This document shows, piece by piece, positions 26,301-35,239 of a stretch of 62,387 nucleotides of DNA. The position numbers and the translations under genes are program-made. The stretch is taken from the NCBI GenBank assembly GCA_938015805.1, contig CALLXF010000033.1:1-62387 (forward strand), written 5' to 3'. Each line of letters opens with the position of its first letter. Position 1 is the first letter of the stretch. The notes beneath the pieces are model-generated. The model made no database searches. It was not told the DNA's origin and saw only the letters and a list, made by a program, of their open reading frames with translations. This DNA is from an uncultured Saprospiraceae bacterium (GTDB lineage: Bacteria; Bacteroidota; Bacteroidia; Chitinophagales; Saprospiraceae).

Positions 26301-28874
26301 TTAATCTGCTTTTATAAATATTTTACTTGTTGACTTTTCATTTTCTCCACTTACATGTAGAACATAAGTAGCGATCGGAAGTTGCGATATTTCTATAGAA
26401 ACCTGATCACTATTTATTTCTCTGGTGATGAGCCTCTTTCCTTCTAAGTCATGGATCTCTATATGATAGTTTCCATTTTCTGGTAAGGATACAGAAATCA
26501 TATCGCTGGCAGGATTAGGATAAATAGATAAGTCTATTTCTTCCGTAGGATCATATGTAGACACAGTACCCATTACTTCAAAATCCCAAGCTCCTCTTCC
26601 ATACGTCCCAAATCTTGCCATATTTAATTCATCCACAAATTCTACACTCCAGTAAGTCGTGTATGGAGCTGTGGTTCCTGATAAGGGAAACCATTCGTTT
26701 AATTCTGCTATATACACAAAAGGACCTGCCTCTGTTGCCGCAAAGATTAGAGATTCTTCTGGATTAGTAGCTAACCCAAAAACCATTGTACTCGGAAGGC
26801 CTGAGGACATAGAAGACCACGTATCTCCGTTGTCTGTAGATTTTAGTACTGGTGCATTAGAATATCCAGAACCTGATAAGTATAACACGTCCTCATCTAG
26901 CTTAGAAGCCATAATATCTGATCCATACAGATAGTGTCCGCCAGGTAAATTAAATGCCTTTTCTGTAAAGCTCATTCCTCCATCTTCTGAGTGATAAAAT
27001 TTACCATTATCCGTCGCTACATACCAGTGATCATGATCAAAATGATTAGTCTCCATAGCTGAGATATTTCCTCCGCTTACTGAAAAATCAAAAGGTAAGG
27101 CTTTCGCCGAAATGGAGTTTCCCGATGGAATCATTTCTATGATATGTCTTCCCTCTAACGAATCTACATTCCCTCCTGCGATATATGCAATATTTAGATC
27201 CGAGTCAGGATGAGGCATCATCGGCGGGATCCACACTGACTCATTAGGAGATATGATCTCGTAAGTAGAAGTTAGCCCAAAAGACTCATTAAAAGGTTGA
27301 GCATAATATGTTACCCATCCTCCAGGATATACCGTAAATAGTCTGCTACCGTTTTCTGTAAAAATAATATGCCCATAATCTCCTGAGATCACTTGGACCA
27401 AATCAGCAGGTTCTAGAGGATTTGTGATTTTCCCTCTCTGGAAACCTTGATCTTGAGAACCTGCAAAATAAAAAGTAGGATCTAAAGGAGAAGTAGCTAC
27501 TGAGTAGTATTGACTTACATTTAAATCACTTAAGGAAATGTTCTCATTAGTCAGTGTATAATCATACGATACATTAAGGCCTCCATGATTAGAGATCAGC
27601 ATAAACGGTTGCCCATCTTGATCGTTAAATTCTTTAAAATACATCATGTCAGCATGTAGTTTAAATTGGACATTGTTGTAATATTCCCACCACTCATTTA
27701 TCAGTTGCCATGACAGACCTCTATCTAAAGATCGGTATGCGTTTACGCCACCGATGAGCATAACATTAGGATTACTAGGTGACAAATACAAACCTACTTC
27801 CCATGGTCTTATAGGTAATGTACTAAGATAATTCCATGACGCCCCTAGGTCATTTGTAGAGTATAATTCGTCTGATTGATTATACGCGTAAAATGTAAGT
27901 TCATCGTTTATTAGCGTTGCTTGTAAATTTGCTCTTCCTCCTGACCCAAAAGAAAATGGAACATCAGCTGTGATCAATTCCATCTGGTTAGTATTTCGAT
28001 TATAGCGATGCAAGTTAGAAGCTGCTTCGCTTATTTGCTCTAAAAGATAAAGATCATCAGTACCGTTCGGGTTGTTAATTACAAAATTAGAAAGGTTGTT
28101 ATTATTAAATGACATTAGTTCCTCATAGCTTTCTCCTAGATTAGCAGTTCTATAGAGCTTTACATCTTCCCAGTATCCTTTTCTCATTAAAAAGAAAATC
28201 TCTATGTTACCATCTTCATCTATTATTCTATATGGATTACTGATACGCCATCCACTTGAAGTTACTGGTATATTTAAGGAAGTTGTCCATGTCTGCCCCA
28301 TATCATCAGAGTAGGATGATTGTCCATTTACTGCTGCTGTGATTCTATAATTACCTTCATGGGGGCTGACAAATAAGAATTTATCAAAAAATCTGAGGTC
28401 TTCATTGATTGGTTTCCATTCGGATCCATCCAGACTTCCTTCCCATAAATTACCTCCCGCAGAAATTGTATAGATCTTATCTGTAGCTGCGATAAAGTCT
28501 GTGGCTAAAACACTCCCTGCCTGATTTCTACTTCCTCTCTCATACCATGCTCCACTGAGATAGTTGTCCACGATCGTCTCAGGAACTCCAGGATCTCTTG
28601 TCGTCTGCGTTTTTAAACGATTCTTTTCTTTGGCTAATGCCAATGAATTTTGATATTCTATTTTTCTCCAGTCCACACCCTCGGCAGCTCTATGCATTCT
28701 CTCTATAGCTTCATGACGATTAGGTTTAGTCCCATCTTCCATATCCCATTTTATCTCCGTATCTATTGGTTGAGGATATATTTTTAAATTGGAAGGTGAT
28801 TGATCTCCGCTATCATTTTGCAGAAAAAAAATAACTATAATAACACAAGCTAAAAAAATTACTAATCGTTTCAT
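26301..28874 (-). CDS. T9SS type A surface protein with sortilin/BNR-type propeller
   Basis: An 857-residue secreted protein; the ATG at 28874 (MKRLVIFLACVIIV) gives the best signal peptide, with another ATG 9 bp upstream. A proline-rich, charged N-terminal region to about 100 leads to a long propeller with repeated Asp-box-like strands (YSDDMGQTWT, STNDLGASWNYL, SLDRGLSWQLI, HSEDGGMSFTEKAF, STDNGDTWSSM), like VPS10/BNR sialidase folds. The type A sorting domain starts near IDLSIYPNPASDMISVSLPE. A related protein is encoded at 42184-44727. Function unknown; exo-glycosidase action is not supported because no catalytic motif was recognised. Confidence 0.85.
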   Translation of the reverse strand: MKRLVIFLACVIIVIFFLQNDSGDQSPSNLKIYPQPIDTEIKWDMEDGTKPNRHEAIERMHRAAEGVDWRKIEYQNSLALAKEKNRLKTQTTRDPGVPETIVDNYLSGAWYERGSRNQAGSVLATDFIAATDKIYTISAGGNLWEGSLDGSEWKPINEDLRFFDKFLFVSPHEGNYRITAAVNGQSSYSDDMGQTWTTSLNIPVTSSGWRISNPYRIIDEDGNIEIFFLMRKGYWEDVKLYRTANLGESYEELMSFNNNNLSNFVINNPNGTDDLYLLEQISEAASNLHRYNRNTNQMELITADVPFSFGSGGRANLQATLINDELTFYAYNQSDELYSTNDLGASWNYLSTLPIRPWEVGLYLSPSNPNVMLIGGVNAYRSLDRGLSWQLINEWWEYYNNVQFKLHADMMYFKEFNDQDGQPFMLISNHGGLNVSYDYTLTNENISLSDLNVSQYYSVATSPLDPTFYFAGSQDQGFQRGKITNPLEPADLVQVISGDYGHIIFTENGSRLFTVYPGGWVTYYAQPFNESFGLTSTYEIISPNESVWIPPMMPHPDSDLNIAYIAGGNVDSLEGRHIIEMIPSGNSISAKALPFDFSVSGGNISAMETNHFDHDHWYVATDNGKFYHSEDGGMSFTEKAFNLPGGHYLYGSDIMASKLDEDVLYLSGSGYSNAPVLKSTDNGDTWSSMSSGLPSTMVFGLATNPEESLIFAATEAGPFVYIAELNEWFPLSGTTAPYTTYWSVEFVDELNMARFGTYGRGAWDFEVMGTVSTYDPTEEIDLSIYPNPASDMISVSLPENGNYHIEIHDLEGKRLITREINSDQVSIEISQLPIATYVLHVSGENEKSTSKIFIKAD

Positions 28875-28940
28875 AGTGACCATTATTAATAGATTCTCAA
28901 GTTAATGAACTCTCTCCAATACCGCGATACGTAAGGGTTA

Positions 28941-30254
28941 TTATTCCTTGTAATTATCATCCCAGTTTTTTACATCTGGGTCGCCTAGCTTACCGACTGA
29001 TTTTGCAACGATCATACTGACTGTCGCATCTCCGGTAACATTGATGACGGTACGACACATATCGAGGATACGATCCACTGAGAATATCAGAGCTAATCCG
29101 ATCGCTAATTTATCAGCAGGTAACTCTATTGCTTCTAGGACGATCACAAGCATAACCATACCTGCTCCTGGCACGGCTGCAGATCCTATAGATGCAAGGG
29201 TAGCTGTAAGAATAATAGTAAGCTGATTTCCAAAAGTCAAATCGTAATCTAAGGCCTGACAGATAAATACCGCCGCAACAGCCTGATATAAGCTGGTACC
29301 ATCCATATTTATTGTGGCACCCACTGGACACACAAAACTAGCAACTTCTTTCTCTACACCTAGATGTTCTTCCACACGTTCCATCGTAACGGGCAAAGTG
29401 GCAGCACTAGAACTAGTAGAAAATGCTAACAACTGGGCAGGACTAATTCCATTTAAAAAGAAGCCAGGCGATTTACCTGTTATCAGTTTTACTGCCATAA
29501 GATAAATAACCACCATAAGCGATAACCCTACTATAACCGTTAAGGAATACCATGCTAATGCGATCAGTAATTCAGGATCACTAGTCTCTACGACCAGTGA
29601 GGCAAGAAGTGCAAAAACTGCATAAGGTGCGATCAACATAATGAGATCTACCATTTTAAGAATCACATCATTTAAGCCATCAAAAACAGCTTTTAATGGC
29701 TTACTCTGATCCTCTCTAATGAGCAACATCGATATACCAAACATGATGGTAAAAAATATAACTTGCAACATATTTCCATTACTAGAAGCAGCTGCAAAAA
29801 AGTTATCCGGTACCATATCCACAATAAATTGCAGTGGACCTTTAGTTTGCTGGCTTTGTGCAGCAGTTACTTTAGACGATGCTTTTTCAGAATAGGCTGA
29901 TGATAATTGTTCGAGCGTTTCTGCACTAATTCCGTTTCCGGGTTGTATAATATTTACAAGCAGTAGACCGATGCTTATAGCAATAACAGTAGTCATAACG
30001 TAAATCAATGCCGTCCGTCCTCCGATAGTGGCAAACTTAGATATGTCTTTAAGGTCAGAAATGCCTTTGATAAGAGATACTATGATTAGGGGTATTGCAA
30101 TAAGTTTTAACAGATTTATAAAGATCTTTCCGATCGGTGCGACCCAGTCTCTAACGATCTGATCTCCTCCATTAAAAGAAGACATTATCGTTCCAAAAAC
30201 AACACCTAAAACCATTCCTATAAGTATCTGCCAGTGCAGTGCAAGCTTGCCCAT
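28941..30254 (-). CDS. Dicarboxylate/amino acid:cation symporter (DAACS family)
   Basis: A 437-residue inner-membrane carrier of the GltP/DctA/EAAT family; uptake of glutamate, aspartate or C4-dicarboxylates with Na+ or H+. Several hydrophobic helices are clear. The family's re-entrant loop AFSTSSSAATLPVTMERVEE is near 278, followed by VCPVGATINMDGTSLYQAV (about 308; the NMDGT signature). Further signatures include GAAVPGAGMVML-like SAAVPGAGMVMLVI and the final helix with VDRILDMCRTVINVTGD, where the Asp and Arg bind substrate. The substrate cannot be decided from these motifs alone. It is separated from the flanking genes by about 60 bp on each side. Confidence 0.93.
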   Translation of the reverse strand: MGKLALHWQILIGMVLGVVFGTIMSSFNGGDQIVRDWVAPIGKIFINLLKLIAIPLIIVSLIKGISDLKDISKFATIGGRTALIYVMTTVIAISIGLLLVNIIQPGNGISAETLEQLSSAYSEKASSKVTAAQSQQTKGPLQFIVDMVPDNFFAAASSNGNMLQVIFFTIMFGISMLLIREDQSKPLKAVFDGLNDVILKMVDLIMLIAPYAVFALLASLVVETSDPELLIALAWYSLTVIVGLSLMVVIYLMAVKLITGKSPGFFLNGISPAQLLAFSTSSSAATLPVTMERVEEHLGVEKEVASFVCPVGATINMDGTSLYQAVAAVFICQALDYDLTFGNQLTIILTATLASIGSAAVPGAGMVMLVIVLEAIELPADKLAIGLALIFSVDRILDMCRTVINVTGDATVSMIVAKSVGKLGDPDVKNWDDNYKE

Positions 30255-30313
30255 AAATAAAATTATACCGTTAAAATAAACAAGATCAGAGGTAAAGGGT
30301 AAAAACGGAGGGA

Positions 30314-30988
30314 TTAAATATTTTTAATTGCTCGAGTCATCTCCCTCTTACCATGCGGACCAGGAATAGAATCTAGGGTAAAACCTACTGATTTGAGAGC
30401 TCTTTTAAATGATCCTTTAGCACAGTAAGTTGTTAGTATTCCTTCTGAATTTAAAGAATCATATAATCTAGAAAGTAATTTTTCATCCCATAACTCTGGT
30501 TGCGAATTAGGAGCAAAAGCATCAAAAAATATGATATCGATTCCTTGGGGAAGATCCGATGTAATAATATCTTCTAAATATTTTGTAAATGTAAACCGCT
30601 CCGAAATAGAGACAGTCTCCTTAGATAAAGAGGTGTGCATGAGTTCAAATTCTTGCTCTAAATGGGGTACAGATAATTGCTTTAGGTAATTTAGTTTAGA
30701 ATAGATGGCTTTCGCCAATGGAAACTTTTCAAAGGTAAAATAGTCTATACTTAAAGTATTACTTAAGGCATAGTTGTAAGCCATTAATGCATTAAGTCCA
30801 GTTCCAAAACCCATTTCTAATATCCGTATTTCTTTTACGTTTTTATTCTGCTGATAGGAGAGCCCCGCATCTATAAATACATGCTGACTTTCTGCAATTG
30901 CACCATATTTAGAATGATAACTTACCCCAAATTGATCAGAAAGGATACTATGAGAACCATCTTCCGAATCAAAAATTTCGTCTGGCAT
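30314..30988 (-). CDS. mnmD: tRNA mnm5s2U34 methyltransferase MnmD
   Basis: Methylates 5-aminomethyl-2-thiouridine at the tRNA wobble position using SAM, the last step of mnm5s2U34 synthesis, without the oxidase half of the fused MnmC. It opens SEDGSHSILSDQFGVSYHS and has the SAM-binding EMGFGTGLNALMA (about 56-68), DIIFFDAFAPNSQPELW (about 148-164) and LTTYCAKGSFKRAL, then GPHGKREM near the end. The length of 224 residues fits the single-domain MnmD of Bacteroidota and Firmicutes. The ATG follows the ytxJ stop without a gap, so translation of the two is linked. Confidence 0.93.
   Translation of the reverse strand: MPDEIFDSEDGSHSILSDQFGVSYHSKYGAIAESQHVFIDAGLSYQQNKNVKEIRILEMGFGTGLNALMAYNYALSNTLSIDYFTFEKFPLAKAIYSKLNYLKQLSVPHLEQEFELMHTSLSKETVSISERFTFTKYLEDIITSDLPQGIDIIFFDAFAPNSQPELWDEKLLSRLYDSLNSEGILTTYCAKGSFKRALKSVGFTLDSIPGPHGKREMTRAIKNI
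30707..30719 (-). repeat. 13-mer ATTGGCGRAAGCC, copy 1
   Basis: Reads GGCTTTCGCCAAT on the plus strand, inside mnmD. Confidence 0.8.
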
Positions 30989-31327
30989 CTATGTTGTTGG
31001 AATTTGGGATATTAATTCACTTACAGTAATATCTAAATGTGACTCGTCATAAATACACTCACCATCTTTTATTAATATAATTTGCGGTGATTCATGATGT
31101 ACCTTAAAAGTCTCTGCGATAGCATTAGAAATCTGTCTAAACTGTAAAAGATCTAAGAAGTAGGATTTTACATTAGACTGATTAGAGTCAAAATCATCGA
31201 CCCTCATTTTAGCAGCAAAGCTTATGGGACAAGTTGTACTATGCTTAAAAATAAGACAAGGAACCTCGAAAGATTCCTTGTATATATCGTCTAATTGAGA
31301 AATTTCAGTTATTGGATGCCAATCCAT
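30989..31327 (-). CDS. ytxJ: Bacillithiol-system redox protein YtxJ
   Basis: A 112-residue thioredoxin-fold protein proposed to act as a bacilliredoxin-like monothiol protein, removing bacillithiol from proteins. The active-site segment FKHSTTCPIS contains the single nucleophile Cys33. A cis-Pro-like ESPQIILIKDG follows near 82. The N-terminal DWHPITEISQLDDIY pattern is typical of the family. Its presence implies bacillithiol in this organism. It is the first of a pair with mnmD. It is followed on the minus strand upstream by a small lipoprotein gene. Confidence 0.88.
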   Translation of the reverse strand: MDWHPITEISQLDDIYKESFEVPCLIFKHSTTCPISFAAKMRVDDFDSNQSNVKSYFLDLLQFRQISNAIAETFKVHHESPQIILIKDGECIYDESHLDITVSELISQIPTT

Positions 31328-31359
31328 AAGTATACCTTATTAGTTAGCTAATAATCCTC

Positions 31360-31506
31360 TTATTTAGTAAAAGGCATTGTAATCGTAGGGAATGCTTTAA
31401 AGTCACTGTATGGACATCCTGCACCTCTGTTACATGAACTGAGTACTGATACGATCAGTAATAAAGCAAAGACTCTAGCAATTAATTTTGTTGTTCTCGT
31501 TCTCAT
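31360..31506 (-). CDS. Very small lipoprotein (48 residues)
   Basis: A short gene whose open frame extends upstream to 31671, but that extension would overlap the mpl start and lacks a signal peptide at its beginning. The ATG at 31506 (MRTRTTKLIA) gives a clean lipoprotein signal: ARVFALLLIVSVLSSC with Cys25. The mature part is only about 24 residues, NRGAGCPYSDFKAFP then ITMPFTK, with one more cysteine (Cys31). Similar tiny lipoproteins with a GCPYS-like tail are common in Bacteroidota, with no known function. It lies 32 bp before ytxJ on the same strand. Confidence 0.65.
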   Translation of the reverse strand: MRTRTTKLIARVFALLLIVSVLSSCNRGAGCPYSDFKAFPTITMPFTK

Positions 31507-31629
31507 CAAAAAAGTAATTCGATTATAAAATTTAATTTCTAACGCAATAACCTGCGAAATTATTATAGTATTTTCACATCTTCCTATAAAGTAGAGCATT
31601 TTTTTAAAATAAACCCTTAGCCCGATACC

Positions 31630-32976
31630 ATGAAAATACATCTTATCGCAATAGGTGGTGCCGTAATGCACAACCTTGCTTTAGACTTACATAAGCAGCA
31701 CATAGTAACGGGTTCTGATGATGAAATTTATAATCCTTCTCGTGATCGTCTGGAAAAGTCAGGTATTTTACCAAAAGTGATGGGCTGGTTCCCAGAAAAG
31801 ATCACATCTGATTTAGACATCGTAATCCTAGGAATGCATGCTCGTATCGATAATCCGGAGTTGCTAAAAGCGCAAGAACTAGGGCTTACCATTTACTCTT
31901 ATCCTGAATTTATACATTTTCACTCTAAAGATAAAAGGAGAGTTGTTATCGCTGGTAGTCATGGAAAAACCACTACGACCTCGATGATTATGCATGTACT
32001 TTATAAATTAAATAGAGATTTTGATTACGTTGTAGGGGCTCAGATTCAAGGATTTAAAAGGATGGTCAGATTATCAGATGCTCCAATAATTATAATTGAA
32101 GGTGATGAGTATTTGAGTTCGCCGACAGATCTTACACCTAAGATGCTCCATTATAAACCTGATCTAGCCGTAATTACTGGTATCGCTTGGGATCATATCA
32201 ATGTCTTTCCGACCTTTGAGAAATATCTGGAACAATTTGGACGATTTATAAAGACGCTAGGTCCCGATGCAAAACTTTATCATTTTGTAGAGGATGAGCA
32301 TCTTAATAAAATATTAGAAGATTCATCTAAATATGAGTGTAAAGCAACATCCTATAACTTTTTAGAAAATACAGATAGCAAAGTCAATTATCGCGATATA
32401 ACCTATCAGATGTCTGTTTTTGGGAATCATAATTTTCAAAATATGAACGCAGCTCTTAAAATTTGTAATGATCTCGGTGTAACCAAGAAAGAATTTTTAA
32501 CAGCAATGCAAGATTTTAAAGGAGCGGGTAAAAGATTACAAATCATAAAAGAGGGGAGTAACAGTGTTGCATATTTAGATTTTGCTCATGCTCCATCAAA
32601 GGTAAAAGCAACTACTTCTGCAACACAGCATAAATTTAAAGATCGCTCTCTTTATGCATTTCTGGAGCTACATACCTTTTCTAGTCTAGATCCATCTTTT
32701 ATTCCTCATTATAAAGATACATTGGCGAAAGCCGATAAGGCATTTGTATATTATGATCCGCACACATTAAAAATGAAAAAAATGGAAGCTTTAAATAAGA
32801 ATCAAGTAGCCGAGGCTTTTAATCATCCTGATCTAAAAATCGTAAATAATGCTGCTGAAATACAATCACAGCTAGACGTTTTACCTGTTGATGACGCAGT
32901 TTTCTTATTTATGAGTTCGGGTAAATTTGGAGGAATCGATTTGTATAAGGCAATGAGTAATAAGATTATTAAATAA
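31630..32976 (+). CDS. mpl: Murein peptide ligase Mpl (MurC/MurF family)
   Basis: A cytoplasmic Mur ligase that attaches recycled tripeptide (L-Ala-gamma-D-Glu-mDAP) to UDP-MurNAc. The N-terminal Rossmann-like domain starts MKIHLIAIGGAVMHNLA, with the Mpl-type GGAVMHNLA instead of the MurC GIGGxGM motif. The ATP motif GSHGKTTTT is at 109-117, EGDEYLSSP at about 157-165, and YLDFAHAPSKVKATTSA begins the C-terminal domain. The length of 448 residues is normal. A promoter box for pdhB sits at its 3' edge. Confidence 0.9.
   Translation: MKIHLIAIGGAVMHNLALDLHKQHIVTGSDDEIYNPSRDRLEKSGILPKVMGWFPEKITSDLDIVILGMHARIDNPELLKAQELGLTIYSYPEFIHFHSKDKRRVVIAGSHGKTTTTSMIMHVLYKLNRDFDYVVGAQIQGFKRMVRLSDAPIIIIEGDEYLSSPTDLTPKMLHYKPDLAVITGIAWDHINVFPTFEKYLEQFGRFIKTLGPDAKLYHFVEDEHLNKILEDSSKYECKATSYNFLENTDSKVNYRDITYQMSVFGNHNFQNMNAALKICNDLGVTKKEFLTAMQDFKGAGKRLQIIKEGSNSVAYLDFAHAPSKVKATTSATQHKFKDRSLYAFLELHTFSSLDPSFIPHYKDTLAKADKAFVYYDPHTLKMKKMEALNKNQVAEAFNHPDLKIVNNAAEIQSQLDVLPVDDAVFLFMSSGKFGGIDLYKAMSNKIIK
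32721..32733 (+). repeat. 13-mer ATTGGCGRAAGCC, copy 2
   Basis: Exact ATTGGCGAAAGCC inside mpl. Confidence 0.8.
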
Positions 32977-32980
32977 TACC

Positions 32981-32988
32981 TATTTTTG
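32981..32988 (+). promoter_or_regulatory. Bacteroidota -7 box for pdhB
   Basis: TATTTTTG matches TAnnTTTG exactly, 20 bp before the pdhB start and 4 bp after the mpl stop. No clear -33 box is seen. Confidence 0.55.
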
Positions 32989-33008
32989 CGTCGCTAAAAC
33001 AAAAAACA

Positions 33009-33995
33009 ATGTCTAGAATAATTACACTAAGAGATGCCCTAAGAGAAGCGATGAGCGAGGAAATGAGAAAAGACAAGAATGTCTTTTTGATGGGAGAAGA
33101 GGTAGCAGAATATAACGGAGCCTATAAAGTAAGTAAAGGAATGCTTGACGAATTTGGGCCGGAGAGGGTTATCGACACACCGATTACTGAGTTAGGATTT
33201 GCAGGAATAGGAGTAGGTGCAGCGATGAATGGCCTAAAACCTATTGTGGAATTTATGACTTGGAATTTTGCGGTTTTAGCTTTTGATCAGATCGTAAATA
33301 ATGCCGCAAAGACATTATCTCAATCTGGAGGACAGTTTGGATGTCCTATCGTTTTTAGAGGACCATCTGGAGCTGCTGGCCAACTCGCACAGCAACACTC
33401 ACAAACTTTTGAAAGTTGGATGGCTAACTGTCCAGGTCTAAAAGTGATCTCTTGTATAGATCCAGTGGATGCAAAAGGATTATTGAAATCTGCAATCATT
33501 GATGAAGATCCAGTATGTGTAATGGAATCAGAAATTATGTATGGTCTTAAAGGCGATGTTCCTGAGGAAGAGTATTATACACCTATAGGAAAAGCAAGAG
33601 TAAGAAGAAAGGGAACAGATATTACATTGATCTCTTATAATAAAATGGTTTTAGAATGTGATAAAGCTGCAGAGGAACTGGCTAAAGAAGGTATCTCGGC
33701 TGAAGTTATTGATCTCAGAACAATACGTCCAATGGATCTCGATACGATTATAGCATCTGTAAAGAAAACTAATCGATGTGTAGTTGTAGATGAAGCATGG
33801 CCATTTGCTGGTGTTTCTTCAGAGGTAACTTATAATGTTCAGAAATTTGCTTTTGATTATTTAGATGCCCCTGTAATTAGAGTAAATAGTGCAGATGTTT
33901 CCTTAGGTTATGCTCCTACTTTTGTTGAGGAATATTTACCTAATCCTACTAAAATCATAAGAGCCGTAAAAGAGGTGATGTACGTAAATGCATAA
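33009..33995 (+). CDS. pdhB: Pyruvate dehydrogenase E1 component, beta subunit
   Basis: The beta subunit of the alpha2-beta2 E1 enzyme that decarboxylates pyruvate with thiamine diphosphate. MSRIITLRDALREAMSEEM, FLMGEEVAEYNGAYKVSKG and IDTPITELGFAGIGVGAA (about 56-73, with the ThDP-activating Glu) lie in the pyrimidine-binding domain. The transketolase C-terminal domain has VIDLRTIRPMDLDTI and VVDEAWPFAGVSSEV. The length of 328 residues is standard. No alpha subunit or E2/E3 gene is nearby, as is common in Bacteroidota, so the partner is encoded elsewhere. Confidence 0.95.
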   Translation: MSRIITLRDALREAMSEEMRKDKNVFLMGEEVAEYNGAYKVSKGMLDEFGPERVIDTPITELGFAGIGVGAAMNGLKPIVEFMTWNFAVLAFDQIVNNAAKTLSQSGGQFGCPIVFRGPSGAAGQLAQQHSQTFESWMANCPGLKVISCIDPVDAKGLLKSAIIDEDPVCVMESEIMYGLKGDVPEEEYYTPIGKARVRRKGTDITLISYNKMVLECDKAAEELAKEGISAEVIDLRTIRPMDLDTIIASVKKTNRCVVVDEAWPFAGVSSEVTYNVQKFAFDYLDAPVIRVNSADVSLGYAPTFVEEYLPNPTKIIRAVKEVMYVNA

Positions 33996-34005
33996 GATCA
34001 CTAAA

Positions 34006-34058
34006 TACTGATTATTAATTTTGGTTTTATGATCTAGAGCCTCAATTAATAATCAGTA
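34006..34058. terminator. Long perfect inverted repeat between convergent genes
   Basis: TACTGATTATTAATT (34006-34020) and its exact complement (34044-34058) form a 15-bp stem with a 23-base loop, between the ends of pdhB and ychF. It probably ends or protects both transcripts, although no T-run follows on either strand. Confidence 0.5.
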
Positions 34059-34076
34059 AAGAAATCAGCAATAATT

Positions 34077-35174
34077 TTAAACGTTAAACCTAAAGTGCAT
34101 TACATCTCCGTCCTGCACTACATATTCTTTTCCTTCTATATTTAGTTTACCAGCTTCTTTACATGCAGCCTCTGATTTAAGTGCGAGATAATCTTCATAA
34201 TGGATGACTTCTGCTCTAATAAATCCTTTTTCAAAATCAGTATGTATTACACCTGCAGCTTGAGGAGCCTTGGATCCTTTGAGTACAGTCCATGCTCTTA
34301 CTTCTTTTTCCCCTGCTGTAAAATAGGTGATAAGATTTAGGATAGAATAACATGCTCGAATAACTCGATTTACACCAGGTTCTTTTAGTCCCATTTCTTC
34401 CACAAATTCCATTCGTTCTTCCATCGTTTCTAGTTCGGCGATATCTGCTTCTATGCCAGCGGATATTAGGATCACCTCTGCGTTTTCGTCTTTTACTCTT
34501 TCTTGGAACGCTTTAGTCATCTCGTTACCTCCGATAACACTTCCCTCATCTACATTACAGACATAGATAATCGGTTTAGCAGTGAGTAAATACATTTCAT
34601 CAAAAAGGGCTTTATCCTCTTCCTCGTACTCAAAATCTCTTGCTGGTTTTTCTGCTTCTAAGTGAGTTAACACTGCTTGTATAAATTCTACTTTTTTCTG
34701 CTCTAACTTATCACCTCCTTTAGCAGACTTCTTTGCCTTTTCTAAACGTTTTTCTACCGTCTCCATATCTTTTAGGATAAGTTCTGTATCGATAATTTCC
34801 TTATCATTTACAGGGTTAACGGTACCATCTACGTGCACTACATTATCGTCCTTAAAACATCTTACTACATGTACAATCGCATCTACTTCTCTAATGTTAG
34901 ATAGAAACTGATTTCCTAATCCTTCTCCCTGACTTGCTCCTTTTATAAGACCGGCGATATCCAATATTTCCACTGTAGTAGGCAATATTTTTTGTGGATT
35001 AACAAATTCTGCTAATTTGTCTAATCTTTCATCTGGAACAGTGATGACACCGAGATTAGGATCTTTAGTTGCAAATGGATAATTTGCCGCTAATGCTTTC
35101 GCTGAAGTAAGGGCATTAAATAATGTTGATTTTCCTACATTGGGTAAACCTACGATTCCACATTTTAGAGACAT
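34077..35174 (-). CDS. ychF: Redox-regulated ATPase YchF (OLA1 family)
   Basis: A 365-residue Obg-family P-loop protein that prefers ATP and binds ribosomes. The P-loop GLPNVGKSTLFNALT is at 9-23; the switch region DIAGLIKGASQGEGLGNQFL at about 67-86, and the nucleotide-base motif is the variant YVCNVDE in place of NKxD, as in the ATP-using members. The C-terminal TGS-like domain includes FTAGEKEVRAWTVLKG and HTDFEKGFIRAEVIHYEDY. It has its own promoter, facing the acpH-like gene. Confidence 0.97.
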   Translation of the reverse strand: MSLKCGIVGLPNVGKSTLFNALTSAKALAANYPFATKDPNLGVITVPDERLDKLAEFVNPQKILPTTVEILDIAGLIKGASQGEGLGNQFLSNIREVDAIVHVVRCFKDDNVVHVDGTVNPVNDKEIIDTELILKDMETVEKRLEKAKKSAKGGDKLEQKKVEFIQAVLTHLEAEKPARDFEYEEEDKALFDEMYLLTAKPIIYVCNVDEGSVIGGNEMTKAFQERVKDENAEVILISAGIEADIAELETMEERMEFVEEMGLKEPGVNRVIRACYSILNLITYFTAGEKEVRAWTVLKGSKAPQAAGVIHTDFEKGFIRAEVIHYEDYLALKSEAACKEAGKLNIEGKEYVVQDGDVMHFRFNV

Positions 35175-35197
35175 AAATAAGTCGTTTTAAGAAGCCG

Positions 35198-35205
35198 CAA
35201 AGATA
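35198..35205 (-). promoter_or_regulatory. Bacteroidota -7 box for ychF
   Basis: On the minus strand TATCTTTG matches TAnnTTTG exactly, 23 bp upstream of the ychF start, which suits a short leader. Confidence 0.65.
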
Positions 35206-35239
35206 GATTTATTTTACATTGCAGCATCTAAGATCGTCT

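Noticed and set aside
26301-28874. Sialidase activity for the BNR-type protein
   Set aside because: Asp boxes are present, but the Arg triad and catalytic Tyr/Glu of sialidases could not be placed.
31507-31671. Longer N terminus for the 48-residue lipoprotein
   Set aside because: It overlaps the mpl start and buries the signal peptide; the ATG at 31506 fits a lipoprotein.
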